Shown: positions 15,685 to 24,515 of the stretch, piece by piece
Layout of the letters: each line of letters begins with the position of its first letter
Numbering within the stretch: the stretch's first letter is position 1
NCBI RefSeq assembly: GCF_004136315.1
Contig: NZ_CP029562.1
Location: 2,857,501-2,921,500, forward strand
Length of the DNA stretch: 64,000 bases
Reading direction: 5' to 3'
Origin: Mesorhizobium sp. Pch-S
Lineage (GTDB): Bacteria > Pseudomonadota > Alphaproteobacteria > Rhizobiales > Rhizobiaceae
Translations under genes and position numbers: made by a program
Notes under the pieces: model-generated
What the model was told of the DNA's origin: nothing
The model's database searches: none
Seen by the model: the letters and a program-made list of their open reading frames with translations, nothing else

Positions 15685-16428
15685 CTAACCTTCGTCGATT
15701 GCGCCGGCGTATCGCCGGAAGGCTGCCGGACCATTCGTGGAAAAGAAATCGCCCGCTCCGCCACTTGCGGCAACTGTACCGTTCTCCAGGAAAACGACAT
15801 GAGCAGCGATGCGGCGTGCGTCTTGTGGCTGGTGGGTGACGAAGAGCGTGGTCATTTTTCGCTCGGCCTGGACCGCCGCCACGAGATCCAGCATATCCTC
15901 CCGCAGGGCAGGTCCAAGCGATGCAAAGGGTTCATCCAGCAGCAGGACAGGTCGATCGCGGACCAGGGCACGCGCCAGCGCAACGCGTTGACGCTCGCCG
16001 CCGGAAAGCTCGCGCGGCAGGCGTTTGTCCTTGCCGGCCAGGCCCGTGCGCGCGAGCGCGTCGGCGATGCTGGCGCGATGCGTGGCAGTGAGGGCGAGCG
16101 AAGGTGAGATACCGAGGCCAACATTGCGGAACACATCGAGATGGGCGAACAGGTTGTTCTCCTGAAAGACCATCGAAACCGGCCGCTCGGATGGTGAAGC
16201 GCCGCTGAAATCCCTGCCGCCGATCAGAACGCGCCCGGAGCGAGGTGTTTCGAACCCGGCTACCAGGTTGAGCAATGTCGATTTGCCCGAGCCGCTCGGC
16301 CCCATCACGGCGGTGATTCTGCCAGCAGGAAATTCAACGTCGAAAGCGAGGCCGACCTCGCCATAGCTGAAGGTCGTCCTGTCCAGATGCAGCGATACAC
16401 CCTGCCGAACCGGCATATCGGCGGTCAT
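15685..16428 (-). CDS. thiQ: Thiamine ABC transporter ATPase
   Basis: A 247-residue ABC ATPase. Walker A GPSGSGKST, Q-loop FQENNLFAH, signature LSGGERQR, Walker B LLLDEPFASLGP and the switch His (FVTHQ) are intact; these motifs are typical of ThiQ. The ATG at 16428 overlaps the thiP stop (ATGA), which excludes the longer upstream frame. It powers uptake of thiamine or its phosphates with ThiP and ThiB. Confidence 0.92.
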   Translation of the reverse strand: MTADMPVRQGVSLHLDRTTFSYGEVGLAFDVEFPAGRITAVMGPSGSGKSTLLNLVAGFETPRSGRVLIGGRDFSGASPSERPVSMVFQENNLFAHLDVFRNVGLGISPSLALTATHRASIADALARTGLAGKDKRLPRELSGGERQRVALARALVRDRPVLLLDEPFASLGPALREDMLDLVAAVQAERKMTTLFVTHQPQDARRIAAHVVFLENGTVAASGGAGDFFSTNGPAAFRRYAGAIDEG

Positions 16429-18059
16429 GGGGAACGTTCCTTTCCGAGCCGGTCGGCAAACAGGATCAGCGCGAAACAAACCAGACCCAGCAGCAAAGCC
16501 AGTCCCGCGGCGTCGGCGGTACGATAGCTGCCCATGCGGGCGAGCAGAAGATAGGGCAGCGTCTGCAGGGAATCCGAACCGAACAGCGCGATCACGCCGA
16601 GATCGCCGAGCGACAAAGCCATGGCAAAGGCAAAGGCAGTGGCAAGCGGTCGTTGCAGCACGGGCCAATCGATCAGCCTCAAGCGGGCCCAGCCCGTGAT
16701 GCCAAGCTGTGCGCAAAGCCGCTCATGCCGTTCGCTGGCCGCATCATAGGCTGGGCGAATGGCACGCAGGGCGAAGGGCATTGCCATGATGGCGTTCACC
16801 GCAACGACCATCACCGGAGCAATCGCGAAAGCGTTGCCGACATGACGCAGCAGCAGGAACCAGCCGGCGCCGATGACGATCGGTGGCACGACCAGCACGA
16901 AGCCGGCCCCGGTATCGGTGGCATATTCCAGCAGCGACCGACCACCGGTTCTGCCGCGCCGAGCGGCCAAGCCATGTCGCGCCATAGCCAGGGACAGGGA
17001 AAGGGCTGTCGCAAGCAGCGCCGACAGGAATGCGAGCGTCGCGCTCGTGGCGGTGGCCCGACGCACGGCCTGTTCGCCGATGAGGCGGACAAGGTCTGAT
17101 TGCAGCCCGGCGGCTATGGTCGCCATCATCGGGCCTGCGACGAACGACAAGGCAAGCATGATGAGCAAGGTGTTCAGAGCCGTCTCGCTGCGACCGATCG
17201 AAAGGTAGCGGCGCGGGGCCACGGAAAGACCGGTCTCGGCGGTCGTGTTGGCGCCGAGGCGAGAGAGCAGGGCGACAACGGCGAAAGTCAGCAGGACCTG
17301 CAGCAGCGTCAGCGCCACCGCGCGCGCTGGATCGAAATCGAAGCGCAACGCCTGATAGATGGCGACTTCCAGCGTGGTTGCGCGCGGCCCGCCGCCAAGG
17401 ATCAGCACAATGGTGAACGAGGTGATACACAACATGAAAACCAGACCGGCGACACCGGGAAGCGCCTGTCTCAGCGCCGGCCATTCGATGAAGCGGAAGG
17501 CAGGGCGCGCGCCCATGCCGAGTTGGCTGGCCAGCCGCCATTGATCCGCCGGAACGGTCTGCAACGCTTCGAGGAATAGGCGCACGCAGAGTGGCAGATT
17601 GAAGAAGACATGGGCGACAAGGATGCCGGAGAGGCCGTAGATGCCTGGCCAATCCTCGCCTGTGACCCTCGTCAGGAAAGGCGCGAAATAGCCGGCGCGG
17701 CCATAAAGGGCGAGAACCCCGAGCGCGGCGACGATGGCGGGCAGCGCCAGAGGCACAGCGAACAGTTGCAGAATGAAGTTGCGGCCGAAAAAGCCAGGGT
17801 GACGCGCCAGTGCCCGCGCCACGAACAGTGCCGGTACGACCGACAGACAGGTCGACAGCACGGCCTGCCACAAGGTGAAGCGGACGATGCGAAAGAGATA
17901 GGAATCGAAAGCGGCTGCCGCCCCTGAAAAATCGCCGGCACTTTCGATGGCAAGGCCAAGGAAAGCGCCGCCGATCAGGATGGCGACAAAGACAAGCGCA
18001 GCCACTCCCGCACCGACACGTCTGTCGCGCAATGCAGTGGAGTGCGCAGCCTGAGACAA
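16425..18059 (-). CDS. thiP: Thiamine ABC transporter permease
   Basis: A 544-residue permease made of two fused BPD_transp_1 halves, about twelve membrane helices in all, as is usual for ThiP. EAA-loop-like segments occur in each half (QLGMGARPAFRFIEWPALRQ near the middle and QLGITGWARLRLIDWPVL near the end). It lies 18 bases after thiB and overlaps thiQ by four bases, giving a thiBPQ operon under a TPP riboswitch. Confidence 0.92.
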   Translation of the reverse strand: MSQAAHSTALRDRRVGAGVAALVFVAILIGGAFLGLAIESAGDFSGAAAAFDSYLFRIVRFTLWQAVLSTCLSVVPALFVARALARHPGFFGRNFILQLFAVPLALPAIVAALGVLALYGRAGYFAPFLTRVTGEDWPGIYGLSGILVAHVFFNLPLCVRLFLEALQTVPADQWRLASQLGMGARPAFRFIEWPALRQALPGVAGLVFMLCITSFTIVLILGGGPRATTLEVAIYQALRFDFDPARAVALTLLQVLLTFAVVALLSRLGANTTAETGLSVAPRRYLSIGRSETALNTLLIMLALSFVAGPMMATIAAGLQSDLVRLIGEQAVRRATATSATLAFLSALLATALSLSLAMARHGLAARRGRTGGRSLLEYATDTGAGFVLVVPPIVIGAGWFLLLRHVGNAFAIAPVMVVAVNAIMAMPFALRAIRPAYDAASERHERLCAQLGITGWARLRLIDWPVLQRPLATAFAFAMALSLGDLGVIALFGSDSLQTLPYLLLARMGSYRTADAAGLALLLGLVCFALILFADRLGKERSP

Positions 18060-18077
18060 TGGATTCGCCCGTCGTTC

Positions 18078-19079
18078 CTACTTGCTCATCACGTTGAGCC
18101 ACTCATCCACCCAGGCTTTACGGTTTTTCGCAATCTCCTCGGGGCTGAAAGCCAGGGTCTTGGTCGGCTTCACCAGTTTGTCGAACGCCGGATCGAGCGG
18201 CTTGTCCATCTTGCCGGCCGGGAACATCCAGTTGGTTTCCGGGACGACATCCTGGAATTTCGGGCTGGTCATGAAGGCCATGAACTTCCCGGACAGCGGA
18301 TTCTTGGCGCCGGTGGTGGTGATGCCAGAGACCTCGACCTGAAGGTAGTGGCCCTCGGAGAAGGACGCTGCCTGGTAGCGATCGGTCTTTTCAGCGATCA
18401 TATGGTAGGCGGGCGAGGTGGTGTAGGACAGCACCATCGGCGCTTCACCCTTGGTGAACAGGCCGTAGGCCTCACTCCAGCCCGGCGTCACGGTGAGCAC
18501 GCGGTCCTTCAATTTCGCCCAGGCTTCCGGCGCCTTGTCGCCGTACACCGAGCGCACCCACAACAGCAATCCAAGGCCGGGCGTGGAGGTGCGTGGATCC
18601 TGGATGGCGATCTTCTGGGTGGGATCGCCTTCGACAAGATCCTTGAGGCTGGCCGGCGGTGTCTTCAGCTTCTCCGTGTCGTAGACGACGGCAAAATAGC
18701 CGTAGTCATAAGGAATGAAGGTGTCGTCGTTCCAGCCGCCCGGCACGTCGAGTGCCGCCGTCGTGCCATGCGGGACGAACAGACCGCTTGCCTTGGCATC
18801 CGCGGTCAGGTTGGTGTCGAGCCCAAGCACGATATCGGCCTTCGTGGCAGCGCCCTCCAGCTTGACCCGGTTGAGCAGGGCGACGCCGTCCGCAACCGAG
18901 ACGAAATCGACCTCGCAGTCGCAGTCCGCCTCGAACGCCTTCTTGACCTGCGGGCCTGGACCCCACTCGGCGGTGAAGCTCTCATAGGTGTAGATGGTCA
19001 GTTTTTCTTTCGCCGTTGCCGGCAAGGTGGCGGCAGCCAAAGCGAGAGCGGAAATCAGGGCAGACAGAGTTTTGCGCAT
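18078..19079 (-). CDS. thiB: Thiamine-binding periplasmic protein
   Basis: A 333-residue binding protein. The signal peptide ends at ATLPATA. The mature part starts [20 protein letters not shown], the typical ThiB opening, with the CDCEV and PRTSTPGLG motifs of the family. The start at 19079 is chosen because GGAGG lies six bases upstream; an ATG 15 bases earlier lacks a site. It captures thiamine or its phosphates for ThiPQ. A TPP riboswitch in the leader controls it. Confidence 0.93.
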   Translation of the reverse strand: MRKTLSALISALALAAATLPATAKEKLTIYTYESFTAEWGPGPQVKKAFEADCDCEVDFVSVADGVALLNRVKLEGAATKADIVLGLDTNLTADAKASGLFVPHGTTAALDVPGGWNDDTFIPYDYGYFAVVYDTEKLKTPPASLKDLVEGDPTQKIAIQDPRTSTPGLGLLLWVRSVYGDKAPEAWAKLKDRVLTVTPGWSEAYGLFTKGEAPMVLSYTTSPAYHMIAEKTDRYQAASFSEGHYLQVEVSGITTTGAKNPLSGKFMAFMTSPKFQDVVPETNWMFPAGKMDKPLDPAFDKLVKPTKTLAFSPEEIAKNRKAWVDEWLNVMSK

Positions 19080-19127
19080 CGGCGCCTCCTTCACTTCGTG
19101 ACAAGGGAACCGGCGCTTTGGCTAAGC

Positions 19128-19225
19128 GTCTAATCCCTCCGCCGGTACAAACCGGATCAGGTTCAGCGGGTTGGCTTTTCGCCTCTCAGCCAGGTCGCGA
19201 AGCCGCGATCGGGCACCCCGTTAGA
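19128..19225 (-). ncRNA. TPP riboswitch (THI element) of thiBPQ
   Basis: On the minus strand the conserved blocks occur in order: GGGGTGCCC, CTGAGA, then ACCCGCTGAACCTGATC, then a ...TACCGGCGGAGGGA end. These are the diagnostic THI-box elements. The element lies about 50 bases before thiB, so TPP binding should lower thiBPQ expression. It was recognised by eye; the boundaries are approximate. Confidence 0.95.
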
Positions 19226-19351
19226 GCGGCTCGAGACATAGAGCGGGCTACGATGGCGCGCAAGCGTTAGTTTGCCGGGACAGATCGGGGCCGGGTGCAG
19301 GTTCTCGCGCGCACTTCCGTTTCGGCATGGGGGCTGGTAAGGGCGACGCCC

Positions 19352-19999
19352 ATGAGCACTTTCACCCTTCTGCTTGGCGGCGAGGTCATCCAGACGCCGC
19401 GGCTCGAAGCCCAGGTCGCCGGTACCCGCGTGATCGCGGCCGACTCCGGTATCCGGCATGCGGACTTGCTGGGGCTTACGCCTGAGCTGTGGGTCGGAGA
19501 TTTCGATTCCGCGCCGGCCGATCTGCCGCCGCATCTGGCACAGGTTCCGCAGGAGCGGTTCCCGGCCGAGAAGGATTCCACCGACGGCGAACTCGCTGTT
19601 TCGATTGCACTCGACCTGGGCGCCAGGAAACTGAACCTTGTCGGCGCCTTCGGTGGTGCCAGGGCCGATCATGCCTTCCTGCATCTGGCATTGGCGCTCA
19701 GCCTGGCCGAACAGGGAACCGACGTGCTCCTGACCAGCGGTGCGCAGGAGGGTATTCCGCTTCTGCCCGGCAAGACAGCGACCTTCGACTATGCCGAAGG
19801 AACGCTGTTTTCCGTGCTCGGCTTCTCGAAACTCACCGGGCTTACGATCAAGGGCGCCAAATGGCCGCTGAATGCGGTGGAAATGCCTTTCGGTTCGTCG
19901 CTCACCATTTCCAATGCCGTGCAAGGCAAGCTCGAAATCGCACTCGGCAGCGGCCGTGCGCTCCTGCTTGCCCATCCTTACCCACTTCCCGAAAGCTGA
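19352..19999 (+). CDS. thiN: Thiamine diphosphokinase
   Basis: A 215-residue enzyme converting thiamine and ATP to TPP. The family motifs are present in order: AADSGIRHA, GDFDSAP, EKDSTDGELA and GGARADH, which hold Mg-ATP and thiamine. The ATG at 19352 removes a long N-terminal extension that runs through the divergent thi leader. It is divergent from the riboswitch-controlled thiBPQ, so imported thiamine can be pyrophosphorylated directly. The gene ends one base before the ABC-F gene, which may share its transcript. Confidence 0.88.
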   Translation: MSTFTLLLGGEVIQTPRLEAQVAGTRVIAADSGIRHADLLGLTPELWVGDFDSAPADLPPHLAQVPQERFPAEKDSTDGELAVSIALDLGARKLNLVGAFGGARADHAFLHLALALSLAEQGTDVLLTSGAQEGIPLLPGKTATFDYAEGTLFSVLGFSKLTGLTIKGAKWPLNAVEMPFGSSLTISNAVQGKLEIALGSGRALLLAHPYPLPES

Positions 20000-20000
20000 C

Positions 20001-21815
20001 ATGGCGCCACCCCTTCTCAATCTGACTGGTATCAAGCTGACCTTCGGCGGCACGCCCCTGCTGGATGGTGCCGAACTCGTGGCAGCTCCCGGGGACAAGA
20101 TCGCGCTGGTCGGCCGCAATGGTTCCGGCAAGTCGACATTGCTCAAGATCGCTGCCGGCATGATCGAGCCGCAGGATGGCGAGGTGTTCCGCCAGCCGAC
20201 GGCAACCGTGCGGTACCTGCCGCAGGTTCCCGACATGGACGGTTTTGCCAGCGTGCGCGCCTATGTCGAAGCAGGACTGGGACCGGCCGACGATCCATAT
20301 CGCGCGACCTACCTGATGGAACATCTGGGGCTCACCGGCGAGGAGCGTCCTGCCGATCTTTCCGGCGGCGAAGCGCGCCGGGCCGCATTGGCCCGCGTCA
20401 TGGCGCCGGAACCCGACATCCTGCTGCTCGACGAGCCGACCAACCATCTCGACCTCGCCGTCATCGAATGGCTGGAAGAGGAACTGGCGCGCACTTCCTC
20501 AGCCTTGATCGTCATTTCCCACGACCGTCGTTTCCTGCAGCGCATCTCGCGTGCCACGGTCTGGCTCGACCGCGGCCAGACGCGCAGGCTGGACAAGGGC
20601 TTCGGCCATTTCGAGGAATGGCGCGACCAGGTTCTGGAAGAGGAAGAGCGCGACCAGCACAAGCTTGGCCGGCAGATCGTGCGCGAGGAACATTGGCTTC
20701 GCTACGGTGTGACGGCGCGGCGCAAGCGCAACATGCGCCGGCTGGGCGAATTGCAGTCGATGCGCCAGCGCTTCCGCAGCCATCGCGGCGCGGAAGGCAC
20801 CGCGACGCTGGTGGCCAGCGACGCAGCGGAATCGGGCAAGCTGGTAATCGAGGCCAAGAACATCGAGAAGAGCTTCGGCGATCTCACCGTGGTGAAGGAT
20901 TTTTCGACCCGTATCCAGCGCGGCGATCGTGTCGGTCTGGTCGGTGCCAACGGCGCCGGCAAGACGACCTTGCTGAAGATGCTGACCGGGGAGATGAAGC
21001 CTGATGCCGGCACGGTGCGCCTGGGGGTGAACCTCGAGATCGCCGCGCTCGACCAGAAGCGCGAGGCCGCCGATCCGGCCGAGACGTTGTCGCATTACCT
21101 TACGGATGGGCGTGGCGAAAACCTCGTCATCAATGGCGAGCAGCGCCATGTCGTTTCCTATATGAAGGACTTCCTGTTCAAGCCGGAGCAGGCACGCACC
21201 CCGGTGCGCGAACTTTCCGGTGGCGAACGGGCACGGCTGCTGCTGGCTCGTGTCCTGGCGCGGCCGGCCAATCTCCTCGTGCTGGACGAACCAACCAACG
21301 ATCTCGACATGGAAACGCTGGAACTGCTGCAGGAACTGGTGGCGGGTTTTGCCGGCACGGTCATCCTGGTCAGCCACGATCGCGATTTTCTCGATCGCAC
21401 CGTCACCAGCGTGATCGCGCCTGACGGCGGCGGCCGTTGGGTGGAGTATGCCGGCGGCTATTCCGACATGCTGGCGCAGCGCGGCGGCACCAAGCTCGAG
21501 GATCGCAAGGCACGCAACGGCCAGTCCGGGGAGACGAAGGCAGAGAAGCAACGTGCGGAGGCACCGAAAGAAGCAGCCAGGAAGCTCTCCTTCAAGCAGA
21601 AATTCGCCTTGGAGACTCTACCGAAGAAGATCGAGGCGGTGACGGCATCGATCGCCAGGCTGGAAAACAACATCGCCGATCCAGCCTTCTACGAGCGCGA
21701 TGCGGTTGGCTTCCAGAAGACGATCGCAGCGCTCGACAAGGAACGGGCGACACTTGCCGCACTCGAGGAAGAGTGGCTGGAACTGGAAATGCTGCGCGAA
21801 GAACTGGAAGGCTGA
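20001..21815 (+). CDS. ABC-F family ATP-binding protein (Uup-like)
   Basis: A 604-residue soluble protein with two ABC ATPase domains (Walker A GRNGSGKST near residue 37 and GANGAGKTT near 317) and two signature motifs (LSGGEARRA, LSGGERAR), with the linker region MRRLGELQSMRQRF. There is no membrane part. The C-terminal extension (about residues 530-604) is a coiled coil, as in Uup, which acts in ribosome or branched-DNA processes. It follows thiN directly, probably as part of the same transcript. The subfamily is inferred. Confidence 0.88.
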   Translation: MAPPLLNLTGIKLTFGGTPLLDGAELVAAPGDKIALVGRNGSGKSTLLKIAAGMIEPQDGEVFRQPTATVRYLPQVPDMDGFASVRAYVEAGLGPADDPYRATYLMEHLGLTGEERPADLSGGEARRAALARVMAPEPDILLLDEPTNHLDLAVIEWLEEELARTSSALIVISHDRRFLQRISRATVWLDRGQTRRLDKGFGHFEEWRDQVLEEEERDQHKLGRQIVREEHWLRYGVTARRKRNMRRLGELQSMRQRFRSHRGAEGTATLVASDAAESGKLVIEAKNIEKSFGDLTVVKDFSTRIQRGDRVGLVGANGAGKTTLLKMLTGEMKPDAGTVRLGVNLEIAALDQKREAADPAETLSHYLTDGRGENLVINGEQRHVVSYMKDFLFKPEQARTPVRELSGGERARLLLARVLARPANLLVLDEPTNDLDMETLELLQELVAGFAGTVILVSHDRDFLDRTVTSVIAPDGGGRWVEYAGGYSDMLAQRGGTKLEDRKARNGQSGETKAEKQRAEAPKEAARKLSFKQKFALETLPKKIEAVTASIARLENNIADPAFYERDAVGFQKTIAALDKERATLAALEEEWLELEMLREELEG

Positions 21816-21934
21816 AACGCTGCTCCGGTCGCTGGCCGGTTATTCTCATGATCGGCAAATCTGGCATTGATCTTGGCGGGGCGGATCGTGCTACCGTCGG
21901 CAAGCGTTGATTGGCCGACGGAGGAGGAATTTCC

Positions 21935-22246
21935 ATGGCAGAACCGACCGGATGGCGTCACATGTCGAGCGCGCCGAAGGACGGCAGCCGTGTCCTGGTT
22001 ACGGTGAGGTCATCCGAACAGGGACCCGCGGAAGTCGACGTCGCCTACTGGGCGAGGGCCGACCAGTTCGGCATGGAAGGATGGCGGGCCAACGATTCCT
22101 ATCCCGGCCATATGATCGAATATGCCGATCCCGAACTGAAATGCTGGATGCCATTGCCGAGCGCCAACGCGAACACAAGTGCGCTGGCAGACATGCCGAG
22201 GCCCTGGGAAGGCAGCGAAGAGGAACTGTACGGTTCGGGTATCTAG
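21935..22246 (+). CDS. DUF551-like small protein
   Basis: A 103-residue protein beginning MAEPTGWRHMSSAPKDGSRVLVTV, close to the DUF551 pattern W-x-P-x-x-x-A-P-K-D-G, with a GWRANDSYPGHMIEYADPELKCWMPLP core. GGAGGAGGAA lies just before the ATG. DUF551 proteins are common in phages and rhizobia and have no known role. The gene stands alone after the ABC-F gene, with 119 bases between. Confidence 0.65.
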   Translation: MAEPTGWRHMSSAPKDGSRVLVTVRSSEQGPAEVDVAYWARADQFGMEGWRANDSYPGHMIEYADPELKCWMPLPSANANTSALADMPRPWEGSEEELYGSGI

Positions 22247-22415
22247 GCGGTGAACCCATAGACGCGGCATGACCAGCTTTGGGTGGCAAGCGGTCGGATC
22301 GCTTCAGGGTTGGCGTTTATGCTGGGCATTGCGACCGATTTTCGCTTGAAAATCAACGACGCCAACGTTGTCGCCAAACCTGGCATTCCGCGATACGACA
22401 ACTTGAAAAACGCCC

Positions 22416-22446
22416 TTGACTTAGAGTGCACTCCAACCCGTAGCTT
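22416..22446 (+). promoter_or_regulatory. MerR-regulated promoter with 19-bp spacer
   Basis: TTGACT (22416-22421), a 19-base spacer, then TAGCTT (22441-22446) is the overlong spacing that MerR proteins correct. The spacer holds the palindrome GAGTGCACTC (22424-22433). It lies 30 bases before the MerR gene, fitting autoregulated control of the MerR/CMD operon. Confidence 0.8.
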
Positions 22447-22476
22447 CCTCTGCGTCGTGACGAAAGACGGGCCTGG

Positions 22477-22905
22477 ATGAAGATTGGCGAACTGGCGAAG
22501 CGTTCGGGACTTTCTGCCCACACCATCCGTTACTATGAGCGGATCGGGCTGCTTCCCCATGCCGACAGGGATCAATCGGGTCAACGTGACTACGACGCAT
22601 CGATCCTGACCTGGATAGAATTTCTCGATCGTCTCAAAACGACCGGGATGCCTATTCGGGAAATGCTGCGTTACGCAGCCTTGCGGGAGCGCGGCGTCGA
22701 CACGGAAGCAGAGCGCGGCGCATTGCTCGAACAGCACCGTGAGCGTGTCCGTGCGCATGTGGCCAAACTGCAAGCCTGCCTTCTCGTCCTCGACACCAAG
22801 ATTGCCGGATATGCCGGCATGAAACAGAGGATGAAGGACTATGACGCATCAATCCCCGAACGTCAGCGAAAGCCGGCTGGAACGCGGCAAGCGGGCGCTC
22901 GCTGA
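22477..22905 (+). CDS. MerR-family regulator
   Basis: A 142-residue regulator with the MerR HTH (MKIGELAKRSGLSAHTIRYYERIGLL) and a dimer helix. There is no cysteine cluster, so it is not a metal-type sensor. It resembles redox- or electrophile-sensing AdhR/NmlR-type members. Its basic C-terminal tail (PERQRKPAGTRQAGAR) overlaps the start of the downstream gene by 65 bases, which suggests strong translational coupling. A typical MerR promoter precedes it. Confidence 0.87.
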   Translation: MKIGELAKRSGLSAHTIRYYERIGLLPHADRDQSGQRDYDASILTWIEFLDRLKTTGMPIREMLRYAALRERGVDTEAERGALLEQHRERVRAHVAKLQACLLVLDTKIAGYAGMKQRMKDYDASIPERQRKPAGTRQAGAR

Positions 22906-23251
22906 AATCGACGGTGAAGCCGGCCACAAGGTCATTGCCGCTCTGGCCGACATTGCTCCCGACTTCGCGAACTACGTGTTCGAGTTTTCGTTCGGCGACA
23001 TCTACAGCCGCCCCGGCCTCGACCTGCGCTCCCGCGAAATAGCGACAATCGCGGCACTGACTGCGATGGGAACCGCGACCCCACAGCTGAAAGTCCATAT
23101 CGAGGCGGGATTGAATGTCGGGCTGACCAGGGATGAAATCATCGAAACCATGATCCAGATGGCGGTTTATGCCGGCTTTCCCGCGGCGCTCAACGGGCTG
23201 TTTGCAGCGAAGGAGGTCTTCGCTGCTCGCCAGAAAGAGGAGGCGGCGTGA
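22841..23251 (+). CDS. Carboxymuconolactone decarboxylase family protein (CMD/AhpD-like)
   Basis: A 136-residue CMD-family protein. The core 'FSFGDIYSRPGLDLRSREIATIAALTAMG' and 'MIQMAVYAGFPAALNGL' match the CMD pattern, and no CxxC of AhpD is seen, so peroxidase activity is doubtful. It starts inside the end of the upstream MerR gene, after AGAGGATGAAGGACT. The pair is probably induced by an electrophile or aromatic compound; this is inference. Confidence 0.85.
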   Translation: MTHQSPNVSESRLERGKRALAEIDGEAGHKVIAALADIAPDFANYVFEFSFGDIYSRPGLDLRSREIATIAALTAMGTATPQLKVHIEAGLNVGLTRDEIIETMIQMAVYAGFPAALNGLFAAKEVFAARQKEEAA

Positions 23252-23441
23252 TGAACCGTCTCCATTCCTTGATTTGGCGCCCTCCCACGTCATCGATCAT
23301 GCTTAATGGATGGTATCTGGATCGCTTCCAGCGCGTAACCACATTTGCTCGATGTAATTATGAAGTACTTTCATAAAGCTGTGACGTTGGTATAGCCTGA
23401 TACCGGGCTGAGAAATCCAGTACGTATCAAGGCGTTGCAGT

Positions 23442-24377
23442 ATGCGTATTCTTGAAGCTGGTTTGAGCTGTTTCAGGCGCGAGGAACCTTTTTTCCTCTT
23501 TTGTTGCCGCTTCATTTCGGCATCGCTGATCGGCATCTTTGCTTTCGCAACCCTGGCGACATCTCCTGCATTGGCCGACGAATGCTCGTCGCTGGCGCGC
23601 CAGATTCGCAGCGGCGGCAGTGGAGGCTCCAATCTGCAGCAGGCGCAGCTGCGGCGGCAGCTTGTCGCCATCCAGGCGCTCGAGCGGCGGCGGCAGTGCT
23701 CGGGCAAGAGTTCCGGCGGTTTTTTCGACCCTTGTGGTGACCTTGCGCGCATGCGCGCCGATGTGTTGCGGCAGATGGCGGCCGCGAGCGGAGGACGCGA
23801 CGCATCCGTTCTGCAGGCGCGCTACATCGCGCTTGGCTGCGCGCCGGAGCGACGCGAACGGCAGGCAGCGCGCGATACCGCTTCGGGACCGATGGCGATC
23901 GGCAGTGCTGCGATGCTCTATTGCGTGCGGCCCTCGGACGGCTATTTCTTCCCGGCACCGAAATCGCAATTCGCCAGGGATACAGATCTGAAGGACACGA
24001 CGGATCAGTGCCGCTTCATCTGCGATGATCCAGGCATGGAGGTATTCGCCCTGACCGATCCCAGCCTGGAAACCGATGAGATGATCTCGGTCGCCGAACG
24101 CAAACCCTACAAGGATCTCCCGACGGCATTTCGTTATCGCGACGCCGATGCCTTCAAGAGTTGCGACCTGAGACGTTACTACAGCCGGGTCAACGAGATG
24201 CGCGCCCGCACGGTAACGCCGGGCAACATGCAAAACGCTGTCATTCCACTGCCGACGGGGAGGCCTGCTGCCGACCCGATGAACGGTGTCATTCCCGCAC
24301 CGCTGGCACTGGTGGAGGAACCTGTGCCCGCCCGGGCCGTGCGCGTCGTCGGACCGTCCTTCCTGCCGGATCCCTGA
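23442..24377 (+). CDS. DUF2865 domain-containing protein
   Basis: A 311-residue probable exported protein. The N-terminal hydrophobic segment (LIGIFAFATLATSPALA, about residues 29-45) is followed by Cys-rich DUF2865 parts: CSSLARQI, the YCVRPSDGYFFP motif and QCRFICDDPGMEVFAL. Such proteins are restricted to Rhizobiales and have no known function. The cysteines may form disulfides in the periplasm. It stands alone between the MerR/CMD cassette and the DUF930 gene. Confidence 0.85.
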   Translation: MRILEAGLSCFRREEPFFLFCCRFISASLIGIFAFATLATSPALADECSSLARQIRSGGSGGSNLQQAQLRRQLVAIQALERRRQCSGKSSGGFFDPCGDLARMRADVLRQMAAASGGRDASVLQARYIALGCAPERRERQAARDTASGPMAIGSAAMLYCVRPSDGYFFPAPKSQFARDTDLKDTTDQCRFICDDPGMEVFALTDPSLETDEMISVAERKPYKDLPTAFRYRDADAFKSCDLRRYYSRVNEMRARTVTPGNMQNAVIPLPTGRPAADPMNGVIPAPLALVEEPVPARAVRVVGPSFLPDP

Positions 24378-24515
24378 AGACACCTGGCGGCTTATGCTGG
24401 CAGTCAGCGCAATACAGCCGCTGCATGGCAGTCCCTGTCGTGTGACAATCGAATTGATGGCGGCGATTGACGCCAATGCTTGATGTCGCCGTTATTTCGT
24501 CCCACATCGCTGAAC

